Below are positions 57,770 to 64,000 of a DNA stretch of 64,000 nucleotides, piece by piece. The DNA comes from Spongilla lacustris (Eukaryota > Porifera > Demospongiae > Spongillida > Spongillidae). Below the pieces are notes generated by a model. That model was not told the DNA's origin. It saw only the letters and a program-made list of their open reading frames with translations, and searched no databases. The position numbers and the translations under genes are program-made. Numbering within the stretch: the first letter of the stretch is position 1; every line of letters begins with the position of its first letter. The stretch spans positions 3,653,720 to 3,717,719 of the forward strand of contig OX442433.1 in the NCBI GenBank assembly GCA_949361645.1. The letters run 5' to 3'.

Positions 57770-58679
57770 TGGTCTCGTACCCAGACCCAAATGTACGTAA
57801 CGATGATTATCGCTTACAGTAAACATCGCGTACAGAGGGTCTGGGAATGAAGTCATGGGAAATGGTTCATTGGAATGTTGAGAATGACATAACTTTTATG
57901 TCGTCACAAATGTTCCTCTGCGTCACGAAATCAATTAAGGCCTATGCAGGTGGTTGCAAATTGTGAAGACTTAGGCTAAGGATTAGGGTTTAATACTTGG
58001 ACAGTGTGCCAGGGTGGTTTTGTGAAAAAATCCATGGATCTTCGGAGACAACACTGCAGCCTTGGGGTCGGGGTGAGTACTGTTTCTCGTGCTAAGCCCT
58101 AATCCGCATGGGAATTCCTCGCTTTTCGTGGCCATCCCGAGGTCAACCTCTCAGCCCCTATTACCAGATCCCAAAGTCCAGCCACTGGAAGGGCATCTTC
58201 CAATGAGAGCGCACCCCGCACGTACATTGTGGCTTCGGCCAAAGATAGCAAGTATCTTCAGGTGGCCAGCCTAGACCTACCAATCGTAGAGGTAAGAGCT
58301 TGGTCCAAGGAGTAAGGAGGCTACTACAGTACAGTGGATGAAACAAAGAGGCAGTACCCCTAAACCAAGCGCGAAAAATTCCTTCTAGGCTTATGCTGGC
58401 TTTGGCAAAGAGTTAAGTAACCTACTGTAGTGACACAAGAGCTATAACACCATCTAGGTCTAACCATAGATTAAAGACCTAATGCAATTAGCTAATGGCC
58501 ATTGCGTTGGAATGTATACGTCACAAATCGCTGCAATTTGATTGATTCCACAAAATTCCGTAACATAGATTAAGAACCATTTCCCACGACTTCTTTCCCA
58601 GACCCTCTGCAGCTGTACGTGATGTTATACTGTAAGCGATAATCATCATTACGTACATTTGGGTCTGGCTAAGAGACTA
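57770..58679. mobile_element. 910-bp MULE-like element
   Basis: Inverted arms of about 100 bp (TGGTCTCGTACCCAGACCC … GGGTCTGGCTAAGAGACTA, sharing ATGATTATCGCTTACAGTA and CCCATGACTT-type blocks on opposite strands), flanked by GTGGCACGT (57761-57769) and GTGGCACAT (58680-58688), 8 of 9 identical. The unoccupied version of the target is seen at 59397-59405 in another copy of the host repeat. No transposase; a 61-codon plus frame inside is unassigned. Confidence 0.85.
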
Positions 58680-58930
58680 GTGGCACATCTGGTCGCACCC
58701 AAGGCAAGCCAGCGCTACCTTGGTCCCAGATTTGGCCTGATGGGTACACCCTGTCACCAGGTTGCCGCCTGACCCCTTTTGAGCAAACCTGTTATCCGTC
58801 AATTAGTATAGAGGCATGGCAGGGGTTGAGGGAACTCAGTTAGCGCGATATGCATTAGCATGGAATGAGCATGTTTACAGCATTAGGGAGTACATGTATG
58901 CATTAGCACGGAATGAGCATTCATACATCA
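58680..58930. repeat. ~250-bp direct repeat, copy A
   Basis: Near identical to 59395-59650, including CTGGTCGCACCCAAGGCAAG and CAGCATTAGGGAGTACATG; shorter pieces also at 57670-57720. Internal TGCATTAGCA(C/T)GGAATGAGC words repeat. Confidence 0.9.
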
Positions 58931-59330
58931 TTTAATTTAAGTGATTTTGTTTAGGGAGTAAACAATGTTTAATGTTTTGATGAAGGGCGAATGGTCATGC
59001 ACCACCCCTTCCAGCTTTGATAGGGCATGGGAAGCATATAGTATGTTGAAAGTGGACTTAGTCTAGGGCTAGCAGGTCAAGCCTGCCTCTCTGTCTGCAA
59101 CCCTCCCCTCTAAACAACCTATCTCCAAATTAGATTGTCTCTGTCTGGTTCCAGGTATTGTATGCTGCTACATGTATATATATATAAATGGTGATCTTTG
59201 GAAAGCAGCCATTCAGTCTCATAGCCTGCCTATTGATGACCTGAATATTGCTGACCCACCCACCACTCCGCTTGCATGTGCATTGATTGTACCTTGTAAA
59301 CTGATTTTCATGTCATACATGTACATCAAC
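58931..59330. other. no gene seen
   Basis: Short frames only (for example 59172-59489, +) without support. Confidence 0.4.
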
Positions 59331-59332
59331 GG

Positions 59333-59650
59333 CAGGCGGCACCCTTTGGGCTTATACCCTGACCAACCACGTCAAACCCATGACCACGTCATGGTAGTGG
59401 CATGTCTGGTCGCACCCAAGGCAAGCCAGCGCTACCTTGGTCCCAGATTTGGCCTGATGGGTACACCCTGTCACCAGGTTGCTGCCTGACCCCTTTTGGG
59501 CAAAACTGTTATCCTTCAATTAGCATTGAGGCATGACAGGGGTTAAGGGAGCTCAGTTAGCGATATGCATTAGCATGGAATGAGCATGCTTACAGCATTA
59601 GGGAGTACATGTATGCATTACAAAGGAATGAGCATTCATACAGCATTAAT
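59333..59650. repeat. dispersed repeat, uninterrupted copy B
   Basis: Carries, in one piece, the sequences flanking the MULE-like element at 57594-57760 and 58680-58930, so it represents the pre-insertion arrangement. Runs into a TTA-rich tract at 59645-59676. Confidence 0.88.
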
Positions 59651-62275
59651 TATTATTACTATTATTATTATTTTATTATTAAAACAAGATACAGGAGAAT
59701 ACACGAATAGAAAACATTATTAATATGCTACCACCTACAGTAATATTGTTACTATTATTATTATTACAAACTACACCTATAGTAATTCTACACTAGTCAT
59801 GAGGGCAGGAGCTCCCTTGCCAAGATGGCTCTGGCAATGGATTTGACCAAAGTCATGTTCAACCTGCTGTAAATATCCACCAAGACACAAGGTTTGGGAG
59901 AGGACAAGATGATTGAAAGGTGGGATGCCAACCTAGAAAAAGTTAGATGAGCCTCCTTACCCCAATTGCAGAAGGTCTCGACAGCCAGTGGAATGCATGT
60001 CCACCCCAACTCCTGACATTTGGGACCATTAGTTAGTATCTTCCGGGCCTCTGCAGCTGCAGATGCTGCACCAGACATTCGACTAGAGTCCATCAATATG
60101 GCTGGGCAGAGTGGCGATGCTACCGTGACATCAAATGCTGCAGGCTTACCCCTGTCCCACCCAGCTATGAGCACATCTGCAGGTCTGGAGTGGCTGTGAT
60201 CTCTGGTAAGACCATGACCCTTCTCTATGCTCACACTCAAATGAGCTCGTCGACAAAAGTCCACAACAACATCACGCAAGTGATTGTGCCTCACCACCAC
60301 ATCTCCCCCATGCCTGCAGGTTACAGCGTGGTGACCCAAGGGATCAAGGGCAACATCTGTGCAAAGGGGGCACACAGTCCCACCAACACCTACACCTAGC
60401 CACCACCTCACTGCAGTCTGGAACTCATTGCACTCCATGTGTAGGCCTAATCCCATGGAGGGGACCACTGACAGCCATGAAGCTGCATGAGGGGCTGAAG
60501 CGGACAGAAGTCGGGCTTTGTTTGCTGGGGAAGATGCCTCCAACAAAGATTTAAACTGATTTTCATCAATTCTGCTGGACAGCTCTCTCTGAGGAGTGGG
60601 AGAAGCAAGAGCAGACTCAGCTGTAATTGTGTGGTGTAAGGAAACCTTGGAGTTATAAGCTACGACTGCCTGTTGAAGATGGCGATTGTTGGAAAGGCCC
60701 AGGCCTGATGACGAAAGTGAGGCAATGAAGGCAGCAGCTGCATGGCAAGAAAGAGAACGAAGGCCTAAGCCCCCAAACCTCAAACCAAGCTGAGCCTGTT
60801 TCCAGGCACTGTCTGATACTTCAATGGCTGAGCAGAGCACAAAACACTGCCTCACATCTTCATCGAAGGACACAAGGGCATCCGAAGCCACACTAGGAGG
60901 AGTGACCCTAGTCAGATGAACCATCTTGCAAAAAACTCCACACATGCGCAGCAATGTGAAGGCCACCTGGAGATCAACTCCCGCCACATCTACCAGACTT
61001 GAGAGCAATTTTTTGGATTCAGCACACTTGTTAGCGATAAATCTGGAACAGTGTAAGTAGTCGCCAACAGGGGCACCAAGAATGTCTAGGTTTGGTAGAA
61101 GCGAGTACTTCACAGCTGGTGGGAAAGAGGTGTTGCCTTTACTGCTGAAGAGCTCACATTTGGCAAAATTGATATGCAGGCCCAGAGAAGGTCCCATCTG
61201 TTCAATGATGTGCACGGCCCGCAACACAGCTGGACGGTTTCCAGCTAAGGCACCATCATCAAGATACCATGCCTGGTAGAGGAGGTCCCCACATTCTTCA
61301 TCAGCCTCCACACTGGAAATTAGTTTATGCAAGACAAGTGCAAAAAGTAATGGACCCAGGGGATCCCCCTGTTGAACCCCTGACTCTAAACTGATTTGTC
61401 CTAGGGGGTGCCATAACAAAGGATGTGAACCATAGCACCAAGACACCCAAGGCAAAAGTTCAGGGAAAAATGTGGCACATTCCTCCACAACTGCCTGTCT
61501 GGAGACAACATTAAATGCATTTTTCATGTCTACCTTGAAAGCCACAAAGTTCTCGTCTAACCAGTGCTCCTCTAGACAGATCCTCAGACCATGAGTGATT
61601 TTTTCTGCACCTGCACGACATGCCACACCAAATTGTAGAGGCTGGATGAAATCAGCTGCCTTCACCTTCAGCAAAGTGCACATGCACTTCCCTACCAGCC
61701 TCCTTAAGGTTTCACCCACAGCAATAGGCCTTATGTCAGGTGCAAACCCCTCCTTGTTCTTGTTCAGTGCAATTAGACTTCCCCCAGCTAAGAACCGTGA
61801 CACTGAAGTGGGTGCCTTGCCTGCTGCAAGGATATTGATGACTAACCTAAGGGAGGAGCATATGGGAGTGGGAAGAGGGATGCTGGCCACATCAAGCAGG
61901 TGTTGGACTCGTAAGCCTGAGGGACCGGCTGCAGTGTCTTTGGGGAATGATCGCAGGACAGAGAGGATATTGAAATCAGGTTGCAGTGCAATAGACTCCA
62001 CATTTGGGACAACTGGAACTACAGGTGCAGGGCAGCTGGGGTGTTTTGCTTTCAGAAGTTGCCATGTGTTCTCGTTGTTTGGAGCAATGCCACTTGACTG
62101 CAGGATTCGACAAGCTTTTCCAAACATGCCATATCTGCCCAGTGATATGGCCCTGCCTACATTGTTACTGTTTTGGCGAATGGAAGAGGTGCTCTGGAGG
62201 GTATGGCTGATTGCCCTGCCTTTAGCCAAGTTCCATAGTGGACCCAGGTCATTGTCTATTATTATTATTAATATG
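59640..62275 (-). mobile_element. R2-like (RLE-type) non-LTR retrotransposon, probably 5'-truncated
   Basis: Body of one long ORF plus about 150 bp of 3' sequence rich in TTA/TAA repeats; TTA-repeat runs lie at both ends (59645-59676 and 62256-62272). No LTRs. N-terminal zinc-finger/Myb domains typical of complete R2-clade ORFs are absent, consistent with 5' truncation. It sits inside the 5.66 kb unique to duplication copy 2. Confidence 0.75.
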
Positions 62276-62283
62276 TGGTGCAA
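59797..62283 (-). CDS. reverse transcriptase with restriction-like endonuclease domain
   Basis: Uninterrupted 828 codons. RT motifs: KVDMKNAFNVV (A, Asp252), SGVQQGDPLGPLLFA (B, 301-315), AWYLDD (C, YLDD 340-343), followed by a thumb-like region. C-terminal part has a CCHC knuckle CPLC … HHAVTC (C638, C641, H650/651, C656) and RPADVLI … AAFDVTV (Asp703, Asp718), the layout of the PD-(D/E)XK endonuclease in R2/NeSL/CRE-type elements. The last 80 residues (ELGWTCIPLAVET … LVKSIARAILAR) recur as fragments at 30.2, 53.2 and 62.5 kb. The enzyme would nick target DNA and prime reverse transcription there. The first ~10 codons (MHHILIIIID) are translated TTA repeat, so the true start is unclear. Confidence 0.85.
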   Translation of the reverse strand: MHHILIIIIDNDLGPLWNLAKGRAISHTLQSTSSIRQNSNNVGRAISLGRYGMFGKACRILQSSGIAPNNENTWQLLKAKHPSCPAPVVPVVPNVESIALQPDFNILSVLRSFPKDTAAGPSGLRVQHLLDVASIPLPTPICSSLRLVINILAAGKAPTSVSRFLAGGSLIALNKNKEGFAPDIRPIAVGETLRRLVGKCMCTLLKVKAADFIQPLQFGVACRAGAEKITHGLRICLEEHWLDENFVAFKVDMKNAFNVVSRQAVVEECATFFPELLPWVSWCYGSHPLLWHPLGQISLESGVQQGDPLGPLLFALVLHKLISSVEADEECGDLLYQAWYLDDGALAGNRPAVLRAVHIIEQMGPSLGLHINFAKCELFSSKGNTSFPPAVKYSLLPNLDILGAPVGDYLHCSRFIANKCAESKKLLSSLVDVAGVDLQVAFTLLRMCGVFCKMVHLTRVTPPSVASDALVSFDEDVRQCFVLCSAIEVSDSAWKQAQLGLRFGGLGLRSLSCHAAAAFIASLSSSGLGLSNNRHLQQAVVAYNSKVSLHHTITAESALASPTPQRELSSRIDENQFKSLLEASSPANKARLLSASAPHAASWLSVVPSMGLGLHMECNEFQTAVRWWLGVGVGGTVCPLCTDVALDPLGHHAVTCRHGGDVVVRHNHLRDVVVDFCRRAHLSVSIEKGHGLTRDHSHSRPADVLIAGWDRGKPAAFDVTVASPLCPAILMDSSRMSGAASAAAEARKILTNGPKCQELGWTCIPLAVETFCNWGKEAHLTFSRLASHLSIILSSPKPCVLVDIYSRLNMTLVKSIARAILARELLPS

Positions 62284-62459
62284 AATTAAGCTTAAATAGT
62301 TTATGTCATTATCATTTTTATTTAATGTGTAATATTATTATTGTTTTTGCCCCATATGTCTAAATGTATTATGTATTCTGCATATTATTATTATACATGT
62401 ATTATATGCAAAAAAAAAAAAAAAAAAAGTATCTTGTATTATAAAACACACTACAGATA

Positions 62460-62830
62460 AGATGGGATTCTCCGGAGGATGGCTCTGGCATTCGCCCTTG
62501 TAAAGCAAATGCTCAAGTTTGCGAAAAGCTCAAAAGATATCTGTGCCTTTGGCAGAGACTTGTGAATCGCAAGCCTAGCAATGATCTCAGCCAGAAATCT
62601 TGAAGCTTCGTTACCCCAAGCCCCATAAGAGTCAACTACTAGAGGGGTTGAGACCCACCCTAAAGCTGAACACTTGGCATCATTGGCCTGGTGTTTCCTG
62701 CTCTCCGTTGCCTCATGGACTGCACCAACCGTTGCTCCCGCTTCAGCTAAAGTTAAAGGATTTAGCGGTGAGACAACGGAGATGTCCAGGGCAATGGGCC
62801 TTCCATGATTTCAATGCTTCACGAGAATAT
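62460..62830 (-). pseudogene. R2-like ORF C-terminus, fragment in duplication copy 2
   Basis: Same sequence as 30230-30600 but with a 2-bp deletion near 62748 and substitutions that break the frame, so copy 2 has decayed further than copy 1 at this locus. Confidence 0.72.
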
Positions 62831-63194
62831 CAGCAGGCCGTGTATCTTGTAAAACAAGAAATATTATTCATTAAATGAAGTAGAAGTGTAGCTGTATTTA
62901 GTTTTCTGTAATGAGTATATCTGAGTAGCATATTGTAATATATAAATGTGTGAGACAGTTTGTTCAAATATTTTTCTTTACATATACATGTAAGTGCAAT
63001 AATTATTATTATTCATTATTAATTATATCGATCATGGAATACGGGTCAGTACATGTGCCGTATATCGGTCATTATGCTGTTCAATAATGAAAGTAGGTCA
63101 GGCTAGGCTTGCAAGTCTACAGGAAAGTCTGGAACTTGAAAAGTGCAAAAGTAGTTAGTTGCTGCTTGCGTGTGTTATGTTGTGGTGACCGTTT

Positions 63195-63306
63195 ATGTCA
63201 GGTCTGACTGATGACATCCTTCATTCTGTGCTGAGGAGGGTGAGAGGGAGTGTGGAAAGTATTGACCTTCCCTGCCTGCTAACAGAGGATGCTCTTTGTC
63301 TGATAG
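63195..63306 (+). CDS. candidate first coding exon (MSGLTDDILH), copy 2
   Basis: Identical reading to 30970-31081 with the same ATAG|GTAAGT donor. Preservation of start, frame and donor in both duplicates mildly favours a real exon. Further exons lie beyond the minisatellite or outside the window. Confidence 0.4.
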
Positions 63307-63547
63307 GTAAGTCATGATCAGCTGCTAATAATTACAAATCAACATTGATATTCACCTGTACATCTGATGTGAAAATGTAATTAATCAGAAGCCATACGTT
63401 GTTGTACCACAATGTCACTGTCGGGTTGGAGGTATAAATTGATATTGATTATTGCGTATTCATGATTCCCCCATCCACCCTGCAGCTATGGGCAATGCCT
63501 CTGCTTACATTTCACATTTGGTAACAGACATGGGGGGTGATCTAGGT

Positions 63548-63955
63548 CTAGGGTGGGGTAGTGGCATGAGGTAGTTAGAGGGTGGGGTGGTGGCATGAGG
63601 TAGTTAGAGGGTGAGGTGGTGGCATGAGGTAGTTAGAGGGTGGGGTGGTGGCATGAGGTAGTTAGAGGGTGGGGTGGTGGCATGAGGTAGTTAGAGGGTG
63701 GGGTGGTGGCATGAGGTAGTTAGAGGGTGGGGTGGTGGCATGAGGTAATTATAGGGTGGGGTGGTGGCATGAGATAATTAGAGGGTAGGGTGGTGGCATG
63801 AGGTAGTTAGAGGGTGGGGTGGTGGCATGAGGTAGTTAGAGGGTGGGGTGGTGGCATGAGGTAGTTAGAGGGTGGGGTGGTGGCATGAGGTAGTTAGAGG
63901 GTGGGGTGGTGGCATGAGGTAGTTAGAGGGTGGGGTGGTGGCATAAGGTGAGCTT
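63548..63955. repeat. 29-bp minisatellite, expanded
   Basis: About 14 copies of a 29-bp unit (GGTGGTGGCATGAGGTAGTT plus AGAGGGTGG), against about 5 at the paralogous site 31330-31490. Confidence 0.95.
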
Positions 63956-64000
63956 TAAAGAATTGCATTAAATGTATTTTCCACCTATTCCTAATAATAC

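Larger units (their letters stand above)
62364..63960. repeat. segmental duplication, copy 2, right part
   Basis: Collinear with 30150-31490, beginning ATGTATTCTGCATATTATTA; continues to the window edge through an expanded minisatellite. Confidence 0.92.

Noticed and set aside
61595..62299. 234-codon plus frame
   Set aside because: Antisense to the R2-like ORF; no motifs of its own.

Overview
The window is a repeat-rich, AT-rich stretch of an animal nuclear genome. Metazoan origin is supported by a spliced inter-alpha-trypsin-inhibitor heavy-chain C-terminal (ITIH_C-like) module, a spliced Rab/Ras-like small GTPase and a RING–B-box–coiled coil–filamin–NHL (TRIM-NHL) protein, with GT-AG introns of 0.5–1.9 kb. 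The gene set and the transposon load suit a basal invertebrate; a demosponge is my guess, but the sequence alone does not prove it. No bacterial operon, CRISPR array, rRNA or convincing tRNA was seen.

Layout. 0–13 kb is almost all mobile DNA: a TTAA-flanked piggyBac-like element (171–1118) with a second copy (11478–12392), a broken Ty3/Gypsy pol and 3' end (4.0–6.96 kb), and a 1.6-kb Mutator-like element (7377–9017) with a perfect 9-bp target-site duplication. That element carries a RecQ-like helicase fragment and was itself hit by a hAT-type element with a perfect 8-bp duplication. 13–23 kb holds microsatellites, a (TG)n block, a reverse-transcriptase scrap, a hAT element (18442–19088) and hairpin MITEs. 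23.56–24.92 kb is the ITIH_C-like gene (+). 25.5–26.7 kb holds two long-arm palindromic MITEs. 27.5–31.5 kb is a segment that recurs at 54.5–64 kb; the second copy is split by 5.66 kb that includes an R2-like retroelement ORF of 828 codons. 34.4–36.9 kb is the small GTPase (−). 39.0–42.9 kb is a decayed SAP-domain, DDE-like transposase gene (−) whose first coding piece lies between near-identical inverted repeats. 44.1–46.3 kb is the TRIM-NHL gene (−). 47–54 kb is sparse.

The strongest pattern is a set of elements with TAGTCT…AGACTA ends, from 58 bp to 1.6 kb (7377, 13379, 21952, 36140, 49111 and 57770), nearly all flanked by 9-bp direct repeats that are perfect or one mismatch away. This looks like one Mutator-like superfamily ranging from a helicase-fragment carrier down to minimal hairpins. 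A second pattern is a MITE family (18.1, 21.3, 25.6, 26.4, 28.3, 38.2, 54.2, 54.9 kb) in which ~80–120-bp arms enclose a smaller central palindrome. The cellular genes do not form a pathway; they are isolated host genes among transposons.
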